A stretch of DNA of 64,000 nt from Rhizobium lusitanum (lineage in GTDB: Bacteria; Pseudomonadota; Alphaproteobacteria; Rhizobiales; Rhizobiaceae). The notes under the pieces are model-generated. The model was not told the DNA's origin. It was given only the letters and a program-made list of their open reading frames with translations, and made no database searches. The DNA is taken from positions 2,294,001 to 2,358,000 of the forward strand of contig NZ_CP050307.1 of the NCBI RefSeq assembly GCF_014189535.1, in the 5' to 3' direction. Position numbers and translations under genes: made by a program. Below are positions 20,001 to 27,290 of this stretch, in pieces (position 1 is the first letter of the stretch; each line of letters opens with the position of its first letter).

Positions 20001-23000
20001 GAAATCTTGACAGACCAGGTGCACGGCGAAGCCAGAAGCCGGATTTCGACCCAGCAAGGCATGCTGCCGGCGCTCGATCTCGATGAAAACCGCTTCGCGG
20101 CAATTCATGCCGGTCGCGTGCTGCATTTCCTCAATCCCGAGGCGCTCCAGGAAACCATGGCCAAGCTGTTCCGTTGGCTCCAGCCCGGCGGAAAATTATT
20201 CGTCACCTGCGATACGCCTTATTTCCCGCACTGGGCCGCAAAGTTAAGCGACTACGAAGCCGCGAAAGCGGCGGGGGATTTGTGGCCGGGATACATCGCA
20301 AATCTCGAAAGCTTCTTTTCTGAGCGTAGCGGAGCGGGCGCCGGCCATGCCTGGGATTCCGGCACACATGCGGTAGACGCGTTGAAGGGCGTCGGATCGA
20401 TCAACCTGATCGATCCGGACATTCTTCGCCGAGAATCCATCGCGGCAGGCTTCGACGTGGAAAAGGTCGGTTTCGAAGGTTTGGCCGTGGAGGTGAACGG
20501 TGTCCGGATGGCCGGGGGTTTCGAGCATGTCGGCCTGATCGCCGTCAAGCCGCTCGTAGAGCACGGCACGCCGGTTCTTTATGCCGAAAGACCGTCTCCA
20601 GCCCGGGAAGTCGCGGACAAAACTCGCTCGCTCCAGATTCAGCCCGACATCCTCTCCAGAACCATCAGAACGATGCTGGCCGCCGAGCTCGGGATTCAGG
20701 AAGCCGAGATTGAGGACGAAACCAAGTTTTTTGATCTTGGTCTGAACTCCGCCATCGGCGTGAGCTGGATGAACCGGATCAATGAGACATATGGGCTCCC
20801 GGTTCCAGCTGCCAAACTCTTCTCCTATCCCACCCTGCGGACTTTCAGCCGCTATTTGCTGGATGAAGGAAAGAAACAAGGACTGTTCAACAATGCGGCT
20901 GATGTCGCCGTATCGCGACCGCTGCAAAAGGAAACGCCGCATCCTACGCCGGCTTCAACTGCCAGGCCCTCTTCCCGCGGGAATGAAACCGATATTGCGA
21001 TTATCGGAATGTCCTGCCGGTTCCCGCAATCCCGCAACAAATCCGAGTTCTGGGAAGCGATAAGGAACAAGCGGGATTGCATCGGCGAGGTCCCGGAAAA
21101 TCGCTGGTCTATGGCCGACTATTACGACGACAATCAGGAAACACCGGGAAAGACGAATTGCCGGTTTATGGGGGCTTTGGACGACGCGGATTGCTTTGAT
21201 CCGATGTTCTTCCACATCTCCCCGCTGGAGGCCCGGCATATGGACCCTCAGCAGCGACTGTTTCTTGAGGAGGCATGGAGCTGCCTTGAAGATGCCGGCT
21301 ATGCCACGGACAAGATCTCAGGCAGCCGCTGCGGCGTCTTCGTGGGCTACGGCAATTATGGGCAGGACCAGATGGCCTCTGCCATCAATGCCCAGCGTTT
21401 CATCGGCGCCAGCCCCTCGATCCTTGCTGCCCGGATTGCCTATTTTCTGAATTTGCAGGGGCCGTGCCTCACCATCGATACCGCATGCTCTGCCTCATTG
21501 GTCGCCGTTGCCCAGGCCTGCAACAGCCTGCTCCTGGGCGACAGCGATCTTGCGCTTGCCGGGGGTGTTTCGGTCCTGACCGGCCCTGCCATTCATATCA
21601 TGGCGAGCAAGGCGGGCATGCTCTCGAATGACGGGCGCTGCTTTACCCTCGACCAGCGTGCCAATGGATTTGTCCCCGGCGAGGGGGTCGGCGTCGTCGC
21701 CTTGAAGCGGCTGGCGGACGCGCAACGGGACGGCGATATCATCTACGGCCTCGTCCGGGGATGGGGTGTCAATCAGGACGGGAGCACGAACGGGATCACG
21801 GCACCGAGCCAGGAAGCGCAGATCCGGTTGCAGCGGGACGTTTACGACAAGTTCGGCATCGATCCGTCAGGGCTTCAATATGTGGAGATGCACGGAACCG
21901 GGACGAAACTGGGCGATCCGATCGAGGTCGATGCGCTGGTTCAATCCTTCCAGTCCTATACCGACAAACAGGCATTTTGTGCGCTGGGATCTGTAAAAAG
22001 CAATGTCGGACACACTCTGGCGGCCGCGGGTATCGCCGGAATGATCAAGATGCTGATGGCGTTCCAACATCGCCAGTTGCCGCCGACCCTGCATGTCGAG
22101 CAGGTGAATGAGCACATCAATTTGGCGCACTCGCCTTTCCACATCAACACCGAGTGCAAGGCATGGGATGTGGGCGCGGGCGAAAAGCGCCGGGCCGCAG
22201 TCAACTCGTTCGGTTACAGCGGCACCAATGCGCACGTCGTTCTGGAAGCCTATGACGATCTCCGTCCGATGAATTCCGACGTGGCACAGGGGCCTTACCT
22301 GATCGTGCTTTCCGCGAGAAACAAAGTACGGCTTCAGACGACGATGGAGCAACTTCTTACCCACGTCACCGACCATGAATCCTTGAGCCTTGCGGACCTT
22401 GCCTACACCCTGCAGACGGGCCGTATGGCAATGGAAGAGCGGATCGGTCTGATCGTCGAAACAAGGGCGGATCTCATCGAGACGTGCAAGGCGGTTTTGG
22501 CCGGACGTGACGCGGCAAATATCTATCGTGGACAGACGAAGACGCACGACGACGTCCTTGCGCTCTTTTCCGAAGATGAAGATATCGGAACGACGGTCGG
22601 GCTATGGATGCGCAAGCGCAGATATCCGAAGCTGCTTGCGCTTTGGGTCAGAGGCTTCAAGATCGACTGGCATCAGCTTTATGACGATCTCCCCGGCGGC
22701 AAACCTCGCCGGATAAGCCTGCCCACCTATCCTTTCGCCAGGGAAAGATACTGGCAGAACATGCCCTCAAACATGGCTTCGGGCGACGCTTTCCAAAAGT
22801 CGACATCTGAAGAGGCCAACAGTTCGCCGCAACCAGCAGGGCAGCAGGATAGGGCGATTTCCGAACCGATCGCGGCAGTATACCCCGAGCACGCGAACTT
22901 TCGCTATTTGACGAAACAATGGGAGCCTGCTTCTGCCAATCCGCATCCTTCGGTCGGCAAGAGGATCGCAATCCTGGCGACCGAGGAAACGCAAGCCCTG

Positions 23001-26000
23001 GCCAGGGAATTGCTCCGGATACTTCCAGCGAGTGAGGTTCTTAATCCTGACGATATTCATGCATCGTTGAAACAATCAGGGCTGTCCTCTTCCGGTTTTG
23101 CCGGCTGCATCGATCTGATCGGATGCGGACGGGGGCGGCACGAACCCCTGGAGTGGCTGGAATGGCTGCGGCGGCTGGTTGCGGAAAAGTCTGAAGAGCA
23201 GCGCATGCTGCTGTGTGTCTCGCATGGGCTTGAAACGCATGGCAATTCCGTCGTCAACTTGTCGGGCGCATCGCGTGTCGGGCTGTATCGTATGTTGCAG
23301 AGCGAATATTCGGCTTTGCAAAGCCGTCATATGGATGCAGATCCATATGTAAGCGGGCATGCGCTAGCCAAACAAATCGCGGACGAGTTCAGCCTTCGCG
23401 ACCAGATGGCCGAAGTCTGCTATCGCAATGGCCAGCGCTATAAGGCGGTACTGAGGGAAGTCTCGCCGACTTCCGGCGGCGGAAAACCGAGGTTTTCCGA
23501 GCGGGAGGTGGTGTGGATCACGGGTGGAACGCGCGGCCTGGGATTGCTCTGCGCGCAGCACCTCGTCAAACGCCATGGCGTCAACCGACTGCTGCTTTCC
23601 GGGCAGGAAAAGTGGCCGCCGCGGCACGAATGGCCCGATTGCATCGCGCAAAACCATCCCCGCGCCCGGCAAATGTCGGAGATATTGGCGCTGGCGGAAC
23701 AGGGCGTCGAAGTGCGGGTGATGTCCATTCCGCTGACGGATGAAACGACGGTTCGTGAAAGCCTGGCCAATGTGCGTCGGGACATGGGGCCTATCGGCGG
23801 GCTGATCCATTGCGCGGGAATGATGGATACGGAGACTCCTGCCTTCATCCGGAAATCCGTCGACGACTTCCGTCAGGTTCTGTCCCCCAAAATCGCGGGG
23901 CTGGATCTGATCCTGTCGCAGGTTGACGTTAAATCCTTGCGTTGCGTCATCTTGTTCTCATCTGTTGCCGGCATCATTCCCACGTTGGGCGCCGGCCAGA
24001 GCGATTATGCGATGGCCAATGCCTACATGGATTACGTGGCATACGCGTACATGAACGATTGCCCAATGATCAGCATTCAGTGGCCTCATTGGGGAGAATC
24101 GGAAAAAGGCGAGCTGAAGAGCGCGGCATATGCGTCCACGGGCCTGCGGAGCCATACGCATCGGGAAGGGCTTCGACTCCTGGATCAAATCCTTTCCTCC
24201 GACATGGGGCCTGTGGTCCTGCCGGCGGTGGTCAATCCAGACCAATGGAAACCCGGACAATTGATGAACCGCAGGATCGGGCATACCGAGGCCGAGACAG
24301 CGCCCCTCCAGCCCGCCGCAAGGGAAGTGTCGGCGATGCAGGCCGGGCCTGAACTATCGTTGGAAGCTGTCCGGACCTGGCTCTTGGCGCTGTTCTGCAA
24401 AGAGCTGGAAATTCCCGCCGGAACAGTCCAGACCGACACCGATTTCCATCACTATGGCGTGGATTCAATTCTGCTGTCGCAGCTGACGCGGACCATCGGC
24501 AAAGCGCTCACCCAGCCGATGGACCCTTCCGTCCTGTTCGACCATTCGACCATAGACGCACTGGCCGCATGGCTCATGGGTACTCATGAGGGGTCCTTGC
24601 GAAAGATCCTGGGCGTCGGGAATGCCGTGGAAACTTCCCCCGAGGTAGCGGCTTCGTCGATGGCACCGGATGACATGGCAGCAGCGCGCCGGAGCATGCT
24701 CGCATCGCGGACCGAACCTGCAGCCGAAGCTCAGCCGACCGATATCGCAATCATCGGCATGTCATGCCGTTTCCCCGGCGCCCACGATCTGCCCGCCTAC
24801 TGGCGTCTGCTATCCGAAGGCCGCAACGCCATCGCTCGCGTTCCGCGGGACCGCTGGGGGTATGCATCCTCGTTTCATGCCGGCCTGCTGGACTCGGTGA
24901 CGCGGTTCGATCCGGATTTCTTTCAGATACCCGAAACGGATGCCCGGCTGATGGATCCGCAGGCGTTGCTGGTTCTGGAGGAAACGCTCAATCTCTTCAG
25001 CCATGCCGGATATTCCATGGCGGAGATGAGGGGAACGGCAACCGGGGTCTATCTGGGCGCCCGCAGCCGGATACAGGATCCGGACGCGATCGTCCGGCAG
25101 GCCAAAAGCCCGATCGTCGTATGGGGCCAGAACTACATGGCGGCGAATGTCTCTCACTTCTTCGATCTGAGAGGCCCCAGTCTGGTGATCGATACGGCAT
25201 GCTCGTCCGCGCTGGTCGCCATGCATTCGGCGATCGACAGCCTGCGCAGCGGCGAGAACGGATTTGCCGTGGTTGGCGGCGTCAACCTGCTGACGGATGA
25301 CCTTCCGCATCGCATCTTCCAGCAGCGTAATCTGTTAAGTCCTGAGCCGGCTTTCCATATCTTCGATCAGCGCGCTTCAGGCGTGGTGCTGGGCGAGGGC
25401 GCCGGTCTCGTTCTGTTGAAGACAAGAGCGCAGGCGGAAAAAGACGGCGATACGATTTATGCCGTGATCAAGGCGCTGGCCATCAACAATGACGGACGGA
25501 CCGCGGGCCCGACCACCCCCAGTATCCAGGCACAAAAAGCCGTGATGCAGGCAGCTTTGGCAAAAAGTGGCAAGGCGCCGGGCGACATCGGCTTCATCGA
25601 GGCCAATGGGTCCGGCTCGGAGGTCACCGACTTGCTGGAGTTGAAGGCGATTGAGGCGGTCTATCGCTCCTCCGGCCAAACTCCGTGCGGTCTCGGTTCG
25701 ATCAAACCCAATATCGGGCACCCTCTGTGCGCCGAAGGGATCGCCGGACTGATCAAGCTCACCCTGATGCTGAAGCACAAACAGCACGTTCCCTTTTTGT
25801 CGGGAACCCATTCCATGACCCATTATTCGATCGATGGCTCGCCGTTCTTCTTCCATCGAACGAATGAGCCATGGTTCGGTATGCCGCGGGTTGCCGCGCT
25901 CAGTTGCTTCGCTGATGGCGGCACCAATGCACATCTTATCCTCGAGGAATGGGAGGCTTCGGATGTGAAAACCGCCCGGCGCCAACCGATCGTGCCGCCG

Positions 26001-26099
26001 CCGCTGCATCGAAAAGACCTTCGTCAACAGCCCCTCGCAATCGGGACTACGGGTACGGACATAAACTGGTGGGGCACGCCTTTGCCCGAGACTGCCTAA
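11613..26099 (+). CDS. Hybrid NRPS / trans-AT PKS, gene A (starter and oxime modules)
   Basis: The protein has 4828 aa; ATG 11613 has GGAG six bases upstream. Domains by approximate residue: truncated condensation domain 1-235 (no HHxxxDG); adenylation 240-725 with Gly-type pocket; PCP 740-805; KS2 842-1276; flavin monooxygenase 1458-1900; ACP 2000-2080; KS3 2120-2546; SAM methyltransferase 2730-2990; ACP 3013-3086; KS4 3125-3550; KR 3757-4170; ACP 4250-4323; KS5 4375-4782. Each KS is followed by the flanking linker ending in a YPFxRxxYW-like motif, and no AT domain occurs, which defines the trans-AT class. It ends after a KS, so its last module continues in gene B, 22 bp downstream. It starts a chain as a glycine-derived O-methyl oxime (inference). 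Confidence 0.95.
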   Translation: MSDVPTDRPRSSTAGIPRYLRSVLPDKLYQSVCDFSVLYRDAPDAIFLGALQVYLSRYTAQSDIVIGMLAPHRGGKVSDMSADILPVGTEDIGSRSFRNLLEHIRASLSEKTTPTSETNAVFLSNGADFQILFSYRSANDEPGTSLHVLNAAQSPRYELFLEVIEQDDSFVFYLRYDASLFDAPTVERIQHQYFRLLESILAAPDLFPEDHSILPDKDLQDVIHEWNKTKYEYPANTCFHELFEIQSVRTPDKPAIFFGEQHLTYRDLNHRSDLLAKWLRSRGVCPGVLVGLCVERSLDMVVGLLGILKSGGAYVPLGPDYPVDRLKYMAEDSGVQLILTQQHLVPDMKAWVGEKVQAVALDRDWDASDCDIQGAGALRKDVQPDDLAYLMYTSGSTGRPKGVMIPHRALTNFLVSMGEQPGLQSTDKLLAVTTYCFDISGLELYLPLLKGGQCFICSEDVARDGKRLLQEIRRIRPSVMQATPATWTMLFHAGWDNEERLKILCGGEALPDTLRRKFIAANCDVWNMYGPTETTIWSTLRHLDHEGHVNIGKPIANTQIYIVDQTFRPVPVGAAGELCIAGDGLAKGYWNRPDITAEKFIANPFPGESKLYRTGDLARWRADGTIDYLGRIDHQVKIRGFRIELGEIEARLNQHPAIGDGVVVVKTHEETQHLVCYYMASEELEPQSLRKHLKEHLPDYMVPHLFVHLQALPLTPNGKTDRKALMERELELSRSETLPPPESALERRIWSIWKDTLHIGNIGTDDGFFEIGGTSVSATALVERINRAFGCDMTLATLVSHTTISALSRYISSVAEDRESRILPSREDHPRSIIDDRDETDSIAIVGMAGKFPGAEDLETFWENVEQGRNCIVEVPETRWSWKDHYGDPVKERGRTRIKWGGFIEGIDEFDPLFFGIAPREAELMDPQQRLLMTYSWLALEHAGIAPSSLSQQTTGVFIAASAGEYRDCIAVDAEDSVYGITSEATAMIPSRISYTLNLHGPSELCETTCSSSLVAIHRAIQSMRAGECEQAIVGGVNLLLSPKGFSRYEAMGLLSTQNEVKSFQVGASGYLRAEGVGVVVLKPLSKALADGDLVYALLKGSGVSHGGKGMSLTSPNGEGMKSAMIRAYTVADVDPRTVAYIETHGIASPVGDSIEIDALKSGYKNMAERYRTGVDAAPVCYLSCLKPTMGHGEIVSGMAALMKVALALRQQVIPALARFSGLHEGLSLTGTPFQIVRYSQPWSVRNDDAGQALPRRASINSYGFGASAHLVLEEYPSEGVQSLAQAPGTSPQIIILSARTKDRLKVMAENLRTFIQAHPRTALRDLAYTLQVGREAMRERVAILAGNPDELTHGLVNFINGVDSQAAKVLSGTAPEKLVHRDASESDFAEAWSSRDFEAIARAWINGAQLPWASFERDDTVKKVALPTYPFERKAYWAGRENPSAAEINTPMKRSGAKKRICVVGAGPAGLVMAKSLLEEGHEPVVYEAGDTFGGVWNLKEHKNSGAYKNTRFQNSADTSFFSDFPATAEHGLFPGVTQVRDYLEAYAERFDLKRRINYRSRVVAVAEAGEQWRVEVRRGNEHHVDHFDGVALCHGRYHHPALPAVNGLSDFQGEVLHSGQYFDNRIFEGKRVLVVGNGVSGMDIAEEASHVARATYWSMRSLKFVLPRMVGYLPNDFISPANLLISPDNSIIMERLKNSMPDYYAAYQKSGLFPDVEDFRANPFVHINDGVIQRVADGAIQTFVEDIARFTASGCVFKASGTEVKDLDMVVMCTGYDDAKSFEHVKQFSMQDDFAMGLFYHRNPSLVNAYGIQNVGTTGTLPYLEMVARWYAQVISGHYQFSQQELEHRIDKRDIVVAPLSNVMIGLKLGLLPRPEQEFEAFWRCLNTPSFPPMYRLRGPHAAPEAQSVLSRSIQRSFIPQDDQDPALQKVKYRLLAGLGDPAMPDLLERQEITADDYRQAQNYRSDPIVLSWETQFIKPAHGETDAVEVHSIAGESNDSIVAEAVFSDEIKRLLAKTLKLDPQEIGLEQNLSNYGFSSVTLTAFSQKITDEYGIRLAPSTFMEHATLKSLSAFMYQRLPAKETKRPAPSVPRREETDRSVKDDPMPISVPPVSDTQDIAIIGLGGKLPGARDLGEFWRNLLEDKSPITSIPEDRWSWKDYDGDPEQADKTDCHRGAFIDDVGDFDPLHFKLSPREAILLDPQHRLLLEAAWETLENAGYAKSALFGQKVGCFIGVERQDYANKIRSLGNPVDGYLNTGNSHAMLVNRVSHYFGWKGPTLAVDTACSSSFTALHAALRSLQNGDAELALAGGVNLVLAPDVFICNRKLGLFTGEDHVKPFDRDATGHFFSDGLGLVLLKPLASAERDGDHIYGVIKGMSVRHGGQGVMLTFPNPISHREVIEEALQQARLHPSDIDYIEGQGTANPVTDIVELKAYHQVFARQARPVPIGTIKGHMGHFAGASGVLASIKALLSLQNNQLIKVANFKALNWEPDDEPFSCEVLSRHQPWPSKWVQGRQVPRRIGVHNFGFGGVTGHLILEEHLSPDGGRLRSGGGEELIVLSARKADQLVPMAERLLHYLEAKEYRYFGLEALDLGDVAYTLQVGREPLTNRMALLARSLPDLIQKLRQVVNRANLPDDCWWGSSEEEAVSLDGAALRRADLRELAQFWLQGRVFDWGQLNSASKPKRVPLPTYPFSKARYWVQAPDAIAALQSSQVKVASAAMPHEVKGMIPTLNGTGTMTKQLLACSESFVDYAGQCEGEVLDLGCAYGGASLSALERGARVFAVDMDPRHLEILTDQVHGEARSRISTQQGMLPALDLDENRFAAIHAGRVLHFLNPEALQETMAKLFRWLQPGGKLFVTCDTPYFPHWAAKLSDYEAAKAAGDLWPGYIANLESFFSERSGAGAGHAWDSGTHAVDALKGVGSINLIDPDILRRESIAAGFDVEKVGFEGLAVEVNGVRMAGGFEHVGLIAVKPLVEHGTPVLYAERPSPAREVADKTRSLQIQPDILSRTIRTMLAAELGIQEAEIEDETKFFDLGLNSAIGVSWMNRINETYGLPVPAAKLFSYPTLRTFSRYLLDEGKKQGLFNNAADVAVSRPLQKETPHPTPASTARPSSRGNETDIAIIGMSCRFPQSRNKSEFWEAIRNKRDCIGEVPENRWSMADYYDDNQETPGKTNCRFMGALDDADCFDPMFFHISPLEARHMDPQQRLFLEEAWSCLEDAGYATDKISGSRCGVFVGYGNYGQDQMASAINAQRFIGASPSILAARIAYFLNLQGPCLTIDTACSASLVAVAQACNSLLLGDSDLALAGGVSVLTGPAIHIMASKAGMLSNDGRCFTLDQRANGFVPGEGVGVVALKRLADAQRDGDIIYGLVRGWGVNQDGSTNGITAPSQEAQIRLQRDVYDKFGIDPSGLQYVEMHGTGTKLGDPIEVDALVQSFQSYTDKQAFCALGSVKSNVGHTLAAAGIAGMIKMLMAFQHRQLPPTLHVEQVNEHINLAHSPFHINTECKAWDVGAGEKRRAAVNSFGYSGTNAHVVLEAYDDLRPMNSDVAQGPYLIVLSARNKVRLQTTMEQLLTHVTDHESLSLADLAYTLQTGRMAMEERIGLIVETRADLIETCKAVLAGRDAANIYRGQTKTHDDVLALFSEDEDIGTTVGLWMRKRRYPKLLALWVRGFKIDWHQLYDDLPGGKPRRISLPTYPFARERYWQNMPSNMASGDAFQKSTSEEANSSPQPAGQQDRAISEPIAAVYPEHANFRYLTKQWEPASANPHPSVGKRIAILATEETQALARELLRILPASEVLNPDDIHASLKQSGLSSSGFAGCIDLIGCGRGRHEPLEWLEWLRRLVAEKSEEQRMLLCVSHGLETHGNSVVNLSGASRVGLYRMLQSEYSALQSRHMDADPYVSGHALAKQIADEFSLRDQMAEVCYRNGQRYKAVLREVSPTSGGGKPRFSEREVVWITGGTRGLGLLCAQHLVKRHGVNRLLLSGQEKWPPRHEWPDCIAQNHPRARQMSEILALAEQGVEVRVMSIPLTDETTVRESLANVRRDMGPIGGLIHCAGMMDTETPAFIRKSVDDFRQVLSPKIAGLDLILSQVDVKSLRCVILFSSVAGIIPTLGAGQSDYAMANAYMDYVAYAYMNDCPMISIQWPHWGESEKGELKSAAYASTGLRSHTHREGLRLLDQILSSDMGPVVLPAVVNPDQWKPGQLMNRRIGHTEAETAPLQPAAREVSAMQAGPELSLEAVRTWLLALFCKELEIPAGTVQTDTDFHHYGVDSILLSQLTRTIGKALTQPMDPSVLFDHSTIDALAAWLMGTHEGSLRKILGVGNAVETSPEVAASSMAPDDMAAARRSMLASRTEPAAEAQPTDIAIIGMSCRFPGAHDLPAYWRLLSEGRNAIARVPRDRWGYASSFHAGLLDSVTRFDPDFFQIPETDARLMDPQALLVLEETLNLFSHAGYSMAEMRGTATGVYLGARSRIQDPDAIVRQAKSPIVVWGQNYMAANVSHFFDLRGPSLVIDTACSSALVAMHSAIDSLRSGENGFAVVGGVNLLTDDLPHRIFQQRNLLSPEPAFHIFDQRASGVVLGEGAGLVLLKTRAQAEKDGDTIYAVIKALAINNDGRTAGPTTPSIQAQKAVMQAALAKSGKAPGDIGFIEANGSGSEVTDLLELKAIEAVYRSSGQTPCGLGSIKPNIGHPLCAEGIAGLIKLTLMLKHKQHVPFLSGTHSMTHYSIDGSPFFFHRTNEPWFGMPRVAALSCFADGGTNAHLILEEWEASDVKTARRQPIVPPPLHRKDLRQQPLAIGTTGTDINWWGTPLPETA
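14133..17870 (+). other. Module 2: KS - flavin monooxygenase - ACP
   Basis: KS2 keeps the active Cys (ETTCSSSL, residue 1010) but HGTGT is HGIAS (His at residue 1145) and the NIGH region is TMGH. The monooxygenase has the FAD motif GAGPAGL at about 1465, the group-B FMO fingerprint F-x-G-x-x-x-H-x-x-x-Y (FQGEVLHSGQY, about 1613) and the NADPH motif GNGVSG (about 1638). It is the candidate for N-oxidation of the bound glycyl unit to an oxime. The ACP serine is in NYGFSSV. Confidence 0.85.
17964..20880 (+). other. Module 3: non-elongating KS - methyltransferase - ACP
   Basis: KS3 has the Cys (DTACSSSF) but HGTGT is replaced by GQGTAN (Gln at residue 2423), so the decarboxylating His is lost and the domain should only pass the chain on. 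The MT domain has the SAM motif VLDLGCAYGGASL (about 2765) and a late LQPGGKLFVTC strand. Its type differs from the cMT at 53515 and its place after the FMO suggests O-methylation of the oxime. The ACP serine is in DLGLNSAIG. Confidence 0.82.
20980..24590 (+). other. Module 4: KS - KR - ACP
   Basis: KS4 is intact (DTACSASL with Cys near residue 3292, HGTGT, NVGH) and should add the first malonate unit. The KR has TGGTRGLG at about 3968 and the Ser/Tyr/Asn set in FSSVAG...QSDYAMAN. The ACP has GVDSI near 4284. Confidence 0.88.
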
Positions 26100-27290
26100 G
26101 CCCTGACGGCGGAGAGTTATAATGGAAAAGCAGTTTTACATCACCGGCAGTCACCCTTTGCTAAAAAACCATAGAGTCTATGGGCAAAATATACTTTCCG
26201 GATTGGCATATATCGATTTTATCCACCAGTTCTTCCGGGAAAAAGGGTTCCCGCATACGCAACTCGATCTGCGAAAGCTGGTGATCTACGCGCCCTTGCG
26301 CGTCGGCGATCAGGAGAGCGTTCAGCTGACGATCTCCTGCGTTGAAGCCGGAGTAGGGATGTGGCGTATCCGTATCGAAGGGCGAATGCGTCCAGATGGG
26401 GGGCACCCCGTCGGTGAGCCGAAAATCTATGTCACGGCAGAGATGCACCGTTGCCAGCCAATCAGTTTTGAAACGCGCCTGGACATTCAATCCGTCAAGA
26501 CGCGTGCGAAAACGCAGACATCATTAGATGATGTCTATCGCCGATTGAGCGGGCGCGAACTCGTTCACTCCGGTCTGATGAAGGCATCGGGGGTGATCTA
26601 CGGTCACGACACCGAACAGGTCGTTCAGGTTTCCCTGCCGACAGACGTCCCGGCTTATGTGGACGAATTCATGTTCCATCCCACGCTGATCGATGGCGGA
26701 GCTGTGGGCGCCGTCTCATCCTTCCCGGCTTTGGCTGACGATGAAGACCGTCTGTTCCTGCCGCTGGTCTATGATTCCTTCCGTGCCTCCGAATGCTTTT
26801 CCGAAACATGCTTCGTCCGGGTGACGAACGATACCGTCCACCGGAACGGCGAATTGCTTTCGATGGACCTGACCTTCTTCAATCAGGCTGGCATGAAGAT
26901 CGCCGAGTTGAACCACTTCGCGGTGAAGCTGGTCCGGGATGCGGGGTTCATCGATCCTGAAAGGCAGCCCGAAGCCGATGCGGCACCCGCAAGCAGCCGC
27001 GAGGAAGTCTCAGCCGGAGGGCATTTCCCGGCGTCAAATAGTGCCGAGCAGGCTGTGAAGGAAGCGATCGCATCGGTTTTGGGCGGTGCGGCTGATGATA
27101 TCGATCCGGCTTTGGACTTTTACGACATGGGCCTGAATTCGTCCGGCCTGTTGCATGTCGTATCGGCCCTTGAGGAAAGGCTGTCCAGCCAACTCTCGCC
27201 GACCTTGCTTTTTGAATACACAAGCGTCACGGCATTGTCGGGACACCTGCTCGACGCCCATGCCGGCCGGTTCGAGCGACCGCTCCCGAC
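24732..27290 (+). other. Module 5 (split A/B): non-elongating KS | DH - ACP
   Basis: KS5 at the end of gene A has DTACSSAL, but HGTGT reads NGSGS (Asn at residue 4665), a KS0. The DH opens gene B with His17 in HRVYGQNILS and Asp191 in HPTLIDGG. This KS-KR-ACP / KS0-DH-ACP order is the known 'dehydrating bimodule' of trans-AT systems and yields a double bond from module 4's hydroxyl. Confidence 0.85.

Noticed and set aside
26122..26970. Reading the N-terminal domain of gene B as a pyran synthase
   Set aside because: It follows a KS0 after a KR module, has His and Asp of a DH, and the bimodule logic calls for dehydration; no evidence of a cyclising function.
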